From Hirudinaria manillensis (lineage: Eukaryota; Annelida; Clitellata; Hirudinida; Hirudinidae): a stretch of DNA of 64,000 bases. Below, piece by piece: positions 53,825 through 64,000 of the stretch. Positions within the stretch are counted from its first letter, which is position 1. Every line of letters begins with the position of its first letter. The position numbers were made by a program, and so were the translations under genes. The notes beneath the pieces were generated by a model. That model saw only the letters and a list, made by a program, of their open reading frames with translations, was not told where the DNA came from and searched no databases. The stretch lies in contig CM067533.1 of assembly GCA_034509925.1 (NCBI GenBank), forward strand, positions 7,550,035 through 7,614,034. The letters run 5' to 3'.

Positions 53825-53956
53825 TTTGTTTGTCAATGCTTTGTATGCAGGGCGTTGATACAAAACAGTTTGTTTATCAATGCTTTGTATGCAGGGTGCT
53901 TATACAAAACAGTTTCTTTGTCAATGATTTGTATGCAGGGTGCTGGTACAAAATAC
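53825..53956 (+). repeat. Three tandem 44-bp units, each with a hairpin
   Basis: Copies start at 53825, 53869 and 53913. Each contains TTTGTAT, about 11 bases, then (A)TACAAA, an inverted repeat that is perfect in the middle copy. A partial related copy (TTTTGTATACCGAGGGG) lies just upstream at about 53782. Confidence 0.8.
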
Positions 53957-55467
53957 AACGCTAAGTTGAACTCCAAGTAAAGGATGTAATGCAACTTGGA
54001 TATTTTCACAGCATTTAAAATATTTTCGTCTCCTATTTTGCAGTGGAAAATGTCTCATAAAAATTCATAATAGCAGTAAATTATTAGGACATACAAAATA
54101 CATTTTATTAATAGAATTCTAAAAATTCTAAAAATTATTATTGAAAAAAATCTCAAAACGTTGTTTTGAACACCTGACGCTTTGAAATACAACGAGAGGC
54201 TGCAAAACAACAACAACGATCATTTACAAGAAAAGGTTGCAATTTACAGGTGCAATCACTTACAAAATGAGGCCGTAAAAGGGAGAATTTAAGTTATTTA
54301 CGACAAAAAGACAAAAAAAACTTAAAGTGTTTGTAAAGGTCCACAGGAAGGTTGGTTTAAAACAGTTGTAATTGTTTACACAAAGAGGCTGAGAATTGTT
54401 TGTAAACATGCAAACTCATACAGCAATGCCTCCTGAGTATTATTCCAAATTGTTTCCAGTTTTTTCTTTGTCGGAGTTTAAGACACGATGCCACACCTTT
54501 GACTACAAAGTAAGGGCTAATTAATATCTGTTAGCCACCTGTTATAATTGTGCCCTTAGATTGATTGATTGAACGATTGAATGTGATTGGATGGTTGATT
54601 GATTGATTGGTTGATTGATTGATTGATTGATTAATTGATTGATTGTAAGTTAATCAATTGACTAATGTATCTTGATCCTCCTCTTTCGATGCTTATAATG
54701 TTGTTGATACAAAATAAAAATATTTATTATTAATATAATATTACGGTGTAATAATTCCTTTAAAATGTAAATTATATATGTGATGAAAATTTAAATAATA
54801 ATAATAATAATATTAATCGATTATTATTGCAATTTCTTATAATAATGAGTCAAAAAAATATGTCCTGGAAATGAACTCCAAAAGTAGCTTAATCTGGTCG
54901 CTTGTGTGGAAACATTTGTAAGGATTTCAAATTTTGAGGATTTTTTTCTTTATTAAAATCTTATTTTCAACGTCCACCTGCAAAAATAGATTCCTTCCCT
55001 CACTCCCCAAACTCATTCCCCACCCCAGATTGAGCTACTCACCCACCCAGAAATTCTCCCCAATTTCTACTCAGCTGGTAATAGTCATTTTCAGTGTAAA
55101 AATGTCTCTTTTCAAATAAATTAAAATAAAAAAAAAGACAAATTTTAATAAATGTCCGTGGATTCAAATCAGAGAAATTTAATGTGAAATTCGAATAAAT
55201 TATTTTTTAAAAATAAAATATTTAAAAATAATATAATGACGAAATGATTACGTACCTGCTTTGTCGAGACGAGTAATTTAAAAATAAAAAATATTTAATA
55301 ATTGCAACATTTACGTAAAATTATTGTCAACAAAGTTTATTATTTTAAAAATTATTATCACATAATAAATTATCAATATTATCAGTTGTTAATAGCATTT
55401 TCAAAGTTCATTCGGTCCATTCGCTGTTGTTATTAGTATATAATTATTGCTAATAGTATATTATTAA

Positions 55468-55468
<1 letters not shown>

Positions 55469-55531
<63 letters not shown>
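55469..55531. repeat. (ATT)n microsatellite
   Basis: About 21 ATT units. The complementary (AAT)n array at 55888-55934 lies about 0.36 kb away in inverted orientation. Confidence 0.95.
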
Positions 55532-55535
<4 letters not shown>

Positions 55536-55886
55536 TAATTGAAACTGTTTTGAAATATTTCAACTTTTGATGCGAGTCATAATATTGGAAAATTATAAGC
55601 AACGGACTGGCTATTATTAGATTCTGACATTTAATAAAAACATTTTATTCTGATTAATATTGTCGTAATTAATTATAAATTCATGTTTTATCACCTAAGT
55701 TTTCGTAAGATGTTTGCTAACATCAACATTCTTTTATCGTTAAAATGTTTTAAGATTATTTTAAATATTAAATTAATAATATGAAAAAATAATATTCGAA
55801 GAAGTTATAATTAATAAACTATTATATTTGAACGCCACATTTTTGCGATTACTACATTTTTAGGTTAATTTCTAGGGATGTTAAAA

Positions 55887-55937
<51 letters not shown>

Positions 55938-57880
55938 TTAATAATAATATAATAAATCATCGAAAATTAAATATTCAGAATTAACGAGATATTTGTTTGT
56001 AATTAAAAATAAAATCTGAACTTTTTTCTGACTTCCTTGTCTTCACAAGACTCGCTAATGATGTCATGTCACGTCATTCTGGTTCTTTTATATCTTTTAA
56101 TTATATATCATATTTTTTAATTTTTATATTTTATATTTTTAAATTTATATTTAACAATAATATTAAATAAGTTTTTATTTAGTTCTTCGATTTTCAATAA
56201 TGATTTAAAATTATTTTGTGTTATCGTAAATTTATATTTTGAAATACTTTGATTTTTTAAAAAAATATTTTTTAATTCAAAATGTTTTAATTTTTATTTT
56301 TAATCCACAAAATCTGGTGCCAACGTCGACGACTTTTGAAAATATTTCTTCTCCTTTTGATTGAAAAGTGGAAATAGAATTAATTTTAAAATTTATAATA
56401 AAATAATATAATAATAAACAATAATTTCGAAATAATTTCAAAATTAACGAAATAAACCGCTTCAGAAATTAAGGATATGTTTCCAGCAACAACAACAACA
56501 ACAACAACAAAGTGAAACAACTGCAGAACAACAAGATGATCACAAGGTCATGACGAGGTCAACGCGGGGTCATCCAAGGAATCAAAGCGAAAGATTAAGA
56601 AACATTAATTAAGTTATTTTTATTAAATAAATCAAATTAAATCAAAATTAAATCAAAATTAAATCAAATTAAAGACATTTTCCATCTAAAAACGGATTTT
56701 CCAGACTTTTGTCCGGAAAAGTATCTTCCATTTTTAATAAAATTTCAAATAATAAATAAATAATTTAAATACTTTGCCCTTTGATTTCCTAAAGACAAAA
56801 CAATCATCGAACCACTGAAAAGTCTGAACATATTTTTTGTTAAATAAATAAAATAAAATTAATTTAAATTATATTAAATAATTCAAACATTTCTTTAGTT
56901 TTAATTTCAATGCCGACGGGAATGATTTTCGAGGAAAACAGAAATAAATACGACCAGAATTTTTTACAATTTTCTTGGAAAATTGATTCGAAATAAAAAA
57001 AAAAAATTTGATTGGAACACATTTTGAGAACCGGAAGAATGGACATGAATGGAAAAGCAGACTGAAAAGTGACTCGCGGTTTTAAAGAATTTAAATTTAT
57101 TTTTTTTCTATTTTCCATATTTTTTATTTCGTTTTGTAATTTTAAAATTTTCTTCATTTTTATCTGAAAAGACAAAGAAAAAGCGATGTTAAAGAATCGG
57201 AGATTTTTGTTTTGTTTTAAATTGAAAAATAAAAAAAAAATATTTAAAATTAAAACTACGAAAACACAGAACTTCATTCGTTTTGGGTCTGTCAGTCGTT
57301 CAATTTTCTTCTGTCTTTCATTCGTTTTTCCACTTTCGTGTTTTTTTATGTAAAGAAAAAATTAATTAAAAATCTGAAGAAAACTTTGAAGTGACTTGCA
57401 ATTTAATGCCATTACAACAATATATTGAAGGTTGTTGTCGTCGTCGTCGTCTTTCTTGTTGTTGTTGTTGTTGTTGAGAGGTGGAAGAATGGATGTGATA
57501 AGCAGACAGAAAAGTAACTCGCAGTTTTAATTTTTTTTTTAAATTTTGTCGTAATCGTCGTTGTCGTTGTTGCTGTTATTGTTGCTGCTGTTGTTGCTGA
57601 TGTTGTTGCTGTTGTTGTTGTTGTTTGTTGTTGTTTAATTGAATCTTCCAGCAAAAGAATCTCTAAACGATGGAAACATTTATGAAACTTTTGAAAGTTT
57701 TTGAATGAATTTACGCTGAAAATTATTGAAAGACGAAGGAATTGATTTGAAAAAAATAATGAAAATAAAAAAAAAATGATTGAAAATGAAAATAATTCGT
57801 TCAACACCTTTGCCACACTCGGATTGGAATTCTATGGAAAGATCGATTTGTAAGGAGAAGCCTATTATATTAATGATATA

Positions 57881-57918
<38 letters not shown>

Positions 57919-58145
57919 AGGCACGGGCGAACCCCTCGCCTGAACAAAAACATAAAACTTTCAACAAAAACTAACAAATTATGTACATCGCTCTCTAACA
58001 AATCAAATATTTACAATCTCCGAAGTGGTCGAAGCGAACCCCTCGCCTAACACAAATTACTTAAGTAAACAAAAAGCAAAACCCTCCACATATCAAACAA
58101 ACAATAAAACAACCAGTCACAACAAATATTTACAATCCCCAAAAA
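57919..58145 (-). repeat. LINE 3'UTR with duplicated hairpin unit
   Basis: GATTGTAAATATTTG and a later GGCGAGGGGTTCGC occur twice, with copies about 107-115 bp apart. The terminal copy (57926-57940) forms a perfect 5-bp stem (GGCGA/TCGCC) with loop GGGGT. It lies immediately before the TA-rich tail, where a 3' hairpin recognised by the reverse transcriptase would be expected. Confidence 0.65.
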
Positions 58146-60960
58146 AATCATCCAATAACATTTTGAAGATGTCCAGGTTTGGAGCACCGACAACCGACCG
58201 AGGAAGATCATTCCACTCTTGGACAACTCTATTGCTGAAAAAAAACTTCCTCAAATCCCTGTGAGCAATGTTTGTTGATAGTTTCCAATCATGGCCCCTC
58301 GTTCTCTCCTCTGGGCAAAACATAAGCCTAGGGCATAGGAATTCTGGTGCAGTTCCTCTGATGATATTGAACATCAATATCAAATCAGCCCTTTTTCGTC
58401 TGTACACCAGGGAGGGCAGTTTCAAAATTTTTAATCTATCAGTATATTCTAAGTCTTTGCATGAATTGCACATATGGGTGAATCTATGCTGCACACTTTC
58501 TAAAGTATCCACCAGGCCCTTTCTGTATGGATTCCATACCTGCACAGCATATTCCAGATGTGATCTCACTAGGGCCTTGTATACTGAAACCAAAGCATCT
58601 TCTGACAGATGCTTGAAGTTTCTATAAATGACTCCCAACATCTGGTTAGCCCTATTGACTCTCTGCAAAATATGCTCCTTAAATCCCAGTTTCGAGTCCA
58701 AGATGATTCCAAGATCTGATATTTTGTCTACCTTGGGTATCAAGTGAAGAGTTCCCTCTGTGTCTGTTACTGTGTACTCGTAATCTGCCTGGTGAGTTCC
58801 AAATTTCATACAGCAGCATTTATCCCAGTTGACTTTCATGCCCCACACATTATACCAATTGATGACCCTGCTTATATCATTTTGCAATAGATAACTGTCT
58901 CCTGGTCCCAGCATTTTATAAATTTTAGCATCGTCTGCAAACAAAAAGATGTTGCTACAGACATTGTATATGTCATTAATGTAAATGATAAAGAGAACTG
59001 GCCCCAGGACACTGCCCTGCGGCACACCACTGGTAACTGGGTATAATTCAGAGGAAGCTCCATTCACCACAACCCTAAATGATCTCTGTGTTAAATAATT
59101 TTTAATCCACTGAATCAAAGCCGGGTGAACTCCATATCTTTCCAATTTGAACAACAACTTGCAATGTGATATCTTGTCAAAGGCCTTCTCCAAATCAGTG
59201 TACACTACATCTATTTCAGTGCCTTTATCAACAGCTTCAGTAACAACATCCAAAAATCTTAGTAACTGCAATGTAGTTGATCGGCCCGGAATGAAACCAA
59301 ACTGGCCCGGACAGAACAACCCATTACTCAGAAAGTAATCCATTAAGTGATCCTTGATGAGGGACTCTAGAATTTTACAACAAATTGAGGTCAAGGCGAT
59401 TGGTCTGTAATTTCTTACATCATTTTTGTACCCCTTCTTGTGTAGGGGGACTATGTTACTGATCTTCCAGTCTTCAAAAACTGTGGCAGTATCCAGAGAC
59501 CCCCCAAAGATTTTACACAAATATTCTGCAATCTCATATCTAGTTTCCCTCAAAATTCTGGTATGAACACCGTCAGGGCCTGCTGATTTGTATATGTTCA
59601 ATTGGCTTAACTTTTTTGCTACCATAAAAGTATCAACTTTAAGCTTGGCCATTCCCTCTACTGGAACTTTTGGTTGGAAAACTTCATTTATTTGATGCTG
59701 TTCCTCAGACTCGTACACCGAAGAAAAAAACTTTGCAAATAAATCTGCTTTTTCCTTGTCTCCAGTGATCTCTCTACCATCTTCAACCAGAGTGGCAATT
59801 TTGCTTCTACTTGATGTTCTCTTATTAACATAACTCCAGAATAATTTGGGATTTTTTCTGCACTCCATTGCGATGCGATTCTGACTTTCAACAATCAAGT
59901 TCCTAGAGAGTACCCTCACCTTTTCTCTCACCTGGTTAAAATCAGTTTTAACATCTTCTCCATGTCTGTATAACTTTCTCCATAGCTGATGTTTCTTCTT
60001 GATCAAGTTTTTCAGCTCCTCTGTCATTTTAAATCTGAACTTTTTTCTTTCTATTTTCAAGGGCACATATTGCTGAGCTGACGACACCAATGAATCTCGA
60101 AAGAAACACCAATCTGTGACCAATGAATCCTCCGACGTCGGCAGCCTCTCGAAAATCTCCCTCAAAGATGATTTCATTTCTTCGTAATTGCCTAGTTCAA
60201 AACAAAATTTTTTTCGGACATCTTCTACGGTTGCATGCTTGATAAAAGTCCCGAATGTTATGACATCATGATCACTGTTTCCTAGGGGAGGTCTGTGTCT
60301 TACGTCATATATCAGTTCTTTATCTGTTATAACTAAATCTAAGATATGAGGAGTCTCTTTTATTCTTCTTCTTGTAGGTTCAATCACGTGTTGTATCAAA
60401 TGTTTGTCCCTAATGAATTCCAAAAGTATGCTCTCGATGCTATCTTCACTCCCGGCACATGAGTAATTAATCCAGTTGATTTGTGGCAAATTGAAATCAC
60501 CCATCAACAGATGATCTCCCTTTTGCAGAAAAAAATCCTTAATCAGCAAAATAAAATTGTCATTATTTTTCAATGCACAGTTGGGACTTCTGTACACAAC
60601 CAGGATATTTACAATGGAACCGGAGATAAACAACTTCAAGCACAAAAATTCCTCAAATGCAGAGTCAAAACTAACTTCAGACATAGACAAACTTTCTTTA
60701 TAATAAAGCAGTATACCTCTTTTACCCTTTGTTGCAAAACCCGACGAAGCCATTTGATAACCCGTCAACTGAAACTCTGACAATTGACAAGAATACTTGA
60801 AATTTTTTGGATTGATCTCGGTCAAGATTATCAATTCTGGAACCACTTCCAACGTATTTACATAAACCTTGAGTTCAGAAAATTTATTGGGCAGGGAGTC
60901 AACATTGCTATAAAATACTGAAAGATTTTTGAGTGGTTTAGATGGTTTTGGATCCTTCAT
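58117..60960 (-). CDS. LINE ORF2: endonuclease and reverse transcriptase
   Basis: Replication protein of the retrotransposon, 947 residues, intact. The N-terminal apurinic-type endonuclease (about 10-240) shows FYSNVDSLPNK, LTEIN (catalytic Glu), YRSPN, GDFNLPQINW and SDHD. The reverse transcriptase (about 430-720) shows NYRPIALTS, FGFIPGRSTTLQLL, DVVYTDLEKAFDKISH (first Asp), SGVPQGSVLGPVLFIIYIND and the FADD catalytic box in LFADDAKIYKM. The C-terminal region has the CR1/jockey-like LEYAVQVWNPY and EWNDLPRSVV segments. The ATG follows the ORF1 stop by two bases. The clade within CR1/L2/jockey-like elements is not settled. Confidence 0.92.
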   Translation of the reverse strand: MKDPKPSKPLKNLSVFYSNVDSLPNKFSELKVYVNTLEVVPELIILTEINPKNFKYSCQLSEFQLTGYQMASSGFATKGKRGILLYYKESLSMSEVSFDSAFEEFLCLKLFISGSIVNILVVYRSPNCALKNNDNFILLIKDFFLQKGDHLLMGDFNLPQINWINYSCAGSEDSIESILLEFIRDKHLIQHVIEPTRRRIKETPHILDLVITDKELIYDVRHRPPLGNSDHDVITFGTFIKHATVEDVRKKFCFELGNYEEMKSSLREIFERLPTSEDSLVTDWCFFRDSLVSSAQQYVPLKIERKKFRFKMTEELKNLIKKKHQLWRKLYRHGEDVKTDFNQVREKVRVLSRNLIVESQNRIAMECRKNPKLFWSYVNKRTSSRSKIATLVEDGREITGDKEKADLFAKFFSSVYESEEQHQINEVFQPKVPVEGMAKLKVDTFMVAKKLSQLNIYKSAGPDGVHTRILRETRYEIAEYLCKIFGGSLDTATVFEDWKISNIVPLHKKGYKNDVRNYRPIALTSICCKILESLIKDHLMDYFLSNGLFCPGQFGFIPGRSTTLQLLRFLDVVTEAVDKGTEIDVVYTDLEKAFDKISHCKLLFKLERYGVHPALIQWIKNYLTQRSFRVVVNGASSELYPVTSGVPQGSVLGPVLFIIYINDIYNVCSNIFLFADDAKIYKMLGPGDSYLLQNDISRVINWYNVWGMKVNWDKCCCMKFGTHQADYEYTVTDTEGTLHLIPKVDKISDLGIILDSKLGFKEHILQRVNRANQMLGVIYRNFKHLSEDALVSVYKALVRSHLEYAVQVWNPYRKGLVDTLESVQHRFTHMCNSCKDLEYTDRLKILKLPSLVYRRKRADLILMFNIIRGTAPEFLCPRLMFCPEERTRGHDWKLSTNIAHRDLRKFFFSNRVVQEWNDLPRSVVGAPNLDIFKMLLDDFFGDCKYLL

Positions 60961-60962
60961 GA

Positions 60963-61856
60963 TTATAAATTTTGTTTCTTGAATGCTGCTACATGAAATT
61001 CTCCAGGTGAGCCTTTAACCACAAATGTCCATTTAGACACATCATCCTTTGCTGCAATCAGTTTCTTCTTTTCATCCAACAATCTGTTTCTTTCGTCTCT
61101 GTCCTCTTTAGATAAATCGTGAGAGATTATAACCTGCTTGAATGATTCACTTTTGCGAAGTTTGAATGCAGATTCCAGAGTCAAATTTTTGTTGCTCAAA
61201 TTTCCAAGTTTTATCAGCAATGGCCTGGGTTTGTCACCTTCTCCTCTCCTGCCCAATCTGAAATATTCACTGATATCCATTGTTATGCCAGTGATATCTT
61301 TGATCATTTTTACCACTTCTTCTTTATCTTTAGTCTTTGAGTTGGCCTCGTTCTCCTTCATGTTGAACAGCACTAGGTTGTTTTTCCTCCTTTGCCTATC
61401 ATTGTTGACTTCAATTGAAGATTTGGCCTCCACCACCGACTTTTGCACCACACCCACAGTTTTTTGTACCACACCCACATTTGTCTCCAGTGACTCCACC
61501 TTGTTCTGGAAGAGGCTGGACCAAACCCTGCTAGCCTGGTGGCTTTCCTCGAGCTTTTGGGAAGCACTTGCTGAGATTTCCTCCATTCTTGTTCGCAGCT
61601 GGTCTATCTGTTTATTTTGAGCCTCTATTGCTTCCATAATCACATCATTCTTGGTCACAGACTTTTTTATCTCTTCTACATCTTTATGTAAAGCCTCGAA
61701 AACTTTTTCATGACTTTCCTTGCTAAACAGTTCTTCTAGTGATTTCAAAGCACAATCGTTGCATTCAATACAACTGTGACATAGTTTTAGCCCCAGCATC
61801 TCTGCTATCTCCGATGCACCACATTCGGGTGATTTTCGCCCTCTTGGTCTCGGCAT
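60963..61856 (-). CDS. LINE ORF1: RNA-binding chaperone-like protein
   Basis: Predicted nucleic-acid-binding partner of ORF2, 297 residues. The N-terminus is basic (MPRPRGRKSPEC), followed by a compact cysteine cluster CHSCIECNDC (about 28-37). A coiled-coil stretch runs to about 160, containing a duplicated VGVVQK heptad. The C-terminal half begins RRKNNLVLFNMKE and has YFRLGRRGEGDKPRPLLIKL, the pattern of the RRM-like domain of LINE ORF1 proteins. It ends KKQNL. No CCHC knuckle is seen. Confidence 0.85.
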   Translation of the reverse strand: MPRPRGRKSPECGASEIAEMLGLKLCHSCIECNDCALKSLEELFSKESHEKVFEALHKDVEEIKKSVTKNDVIMEAIEAQNKQIDQLRTRMEEISASASQKLEESHQASRVWSSLFQNKVESLETNVGVVQKTVGVVQKSVVEAKSSIEVNNDRQRRKNNLVLFNMKENEANSKTKDKEEVVKMIKDITGITMDISEYFRLGRRGEGDKPRPLLIKLGNLSNKNLTLESAFKLRKSESFKQVIISHDLSKEDRDERNRLLDEKKKLIAAKDDVSKWTFVVKGSPGEFHVAAFKKQNL

Positions 61857-62018
61857 GATCCGAACGAAACAACAACAAAAACTGACAGATTCTACTAATT
61901 AATGTAATATTCTATTCTTATTACAATAATGCAATACGTTTATATCAAATTTTTGAGTTTTAAGCTGCAATCTGTTCGAAACTATCGGAGCAAAACAATT
62001 CGGCTGAGCGAAAAATCG

Positions 62019-62191
62019 AAAATGTTATATTATATTATATTATATTATATTATATTATATTATATTATATTATATTATATTATATTATATTATATTATAT
62101 TATATTATATTATATTATATTATATTATATTATATTATATTATATTATATTATATTATATTATATTATATTATATTATATTATATTATATT
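62019..62191. repeat. (ATATT)n pentanucleotide satellite
   Basis: About 34 essentially perfect ATATT units, starting about 160 bp beyond the 5' end of LINE ORF1. Confidence 0.95.
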
Positions 62192-62487
62192 AAACTGTTA
62201 TTTACTTAATAATATTTTACAAGAAAATATCTAAATATTTCTTTTTGAAATTAAATAACTTTAATTTTTAATTCTTTTTTAATTAAACAATGACTTGAAC
62301 TATGCCAGCCAAAAGAATAATTTAACATAATTTCTAAGTTTGCCTGGTCTTCACCTCATAAAATCCATTTAAAATTATTAAAGTTAAATTATTAAAAGAT
62401 AATATTGTTATAAAAGATAATATATAATATTTTAATATAACATATATAATATTATTTTCAAATAACAAATACTCAATTTTTCCACCC

Positions 62488-62661
62488 TCAGAGAAAAAAT
62501 TTTATAAAGACATCGTCAATAACGATAAATTCGACGGTGATGGACGGAACGTAATCCACTCCGTTGGAGGAGAGATGAACGTTCGCCTGGAAAAAGTTTC
62601 CAATGAAAACCACTCTGGGTCCATGATCCATCACACCGGCTACCATCCTCACCCCAGCCAT
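62488..62661 (-). CDS. Short CUB-like ORF, possible last exon of an unseen gene
   Basis: A 57-residue frame, MAGVRMVAG to FIKFFL. The segment VVFIGNFFQANVHLSSNGV recalls the end of CUB domains (compare DGNFFRATFKSND in the CUB gene of this window). Composition is balanced, unlike the A/T-simple flanks. A possible acceptor (CTTTTTCCAG) inside the frame would make the last 33 codons, starting ANVHLSSNG, a terminal exon. It may be an exon of a gene extending beyond the window, a remnant of a duplicated CUB gene, or chance. Confidence 0.3.
   Translation of the reverse strand: MAGVRMVAGVMDHGPRVVFIGNFFQANVHLSSNGVDYVPSITVEFIVIDDVFIKFFL

Positions 62662-64000
<1,339 letters not shown>

Larger units (their letters stand above)
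47953..57878. other. Gene-poor region of about 10 kb
   Basis: No exon could be supported on either strand, although the missing 5' exons of the CUB gene should lie here or beyond. Contents: GC-richer tracts at 48600-48760 and 49200-49560, a nuclear-receptor/ETS-like site cluster near 50590-50950, tandem repeats at 50040-50085 (8-bp unit), 51838-52040 and 53825-53956, and (AAT)n/(ATT)n arrays at 55469-55531 and 55888-55934. From about 54700 on it is almost pure low-complexity A/T. Confidence 0.5.
57879..61890 (-). mobile_element. Full-length non-LTR retrotransposon, CR1/jockey type
   Basis: Two long ORFs in the usual LINE order: ORF1 (60963-61856) then ORF2 (58117-60960), followed by a roughly 200-bp 3'UTR and a (TAA)n tail (57879-57915 on the minus strand). 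No frameshift or premature stop is seen, so the copy looks young. There are no terminal repeats. The 5' boundary is uncertain; about 30 bp of possible 5'UTR precede ORF1. Target-site duplications could not be identified because both flanks are A/T-simple. Confidence 0.85.

Overview
This is animal nuclear DNA. It is AT-rich and crowded with microsatellites, mostly (AAT)n, (GAY)n and (TTTA)n. Genes are split into many short exons of about 40 to 400 bp, with introns from 55 bp to several kb. No tRNA, rRNA or CRISPR array was recognised. The intermediate-filament gene has a long rod and a lamin-type tail domain. That, together with the CUB gene resembling SOL-1, points to a protostome, most plausibly a lophotrochozoan such as an annelid or leech. 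This assignment is inference.

Layout. (1) Positions 1-5822, minus strand: a cytoplasmic intermediate-filament gene whose 3' end lies outside the window, with a TATA/Inr promoter and a 5'UTR intron. (2) 5823-11713: gene-free, rich in repeats. (3) 11714-17473, minus: a complete 11-exon TBC1D22-type Rab GTPase-activating protein. (4) 18908-32575, plus: an 11-exon patatin-like phospholipase, head-to-head with TBC1D22 across about 1.4 kb. (5) 34011-36995, minus: an ANKRD42 orthologue, tail-to-tail with the phospholipase. (6) 37706-39163 and 40878-42156, minus: two tandem paralogous BTB/C2H2 zinc-finger genes sharing one intron position. (7) 44389-47952, minus: the last eight introns of a four-CUB-domain protein like SOL-1, with its 5' end not found. 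(8) 47953-57878: a gene desert with a cluster of nuclear-receptor and ETS-like sites and several tandem repeats. (9) About 57879-61890, minus: an apparently intact two-ORF non-LTR retrotransposon of CR1/jockey type. (10) 61890-64000: satellite-like repeats and one short CUB-like ORF.

Exon models were built by hand from GT-AG (or GC-AG) boundaries, reading-frame phase and remembered family consensus. In the TBC1D22, phospholipase, ANKRD42 and both BTB-ZF models every phase matches and the coding length divides by three. The CUB gene has one unresolved junction. The genes have unrelated functions (cytoskeleton, Golgi/Rab traffic, lipid hydrolysis, ankyrin scaffold, transcription, receptor accessory) and no shared pathway is evident. 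The most unusual shared property is a relaxed 5' splice-site consensus: 20 of 49 coding introns have a pyrimidine at +3. I found no clearly new multi-gene system.
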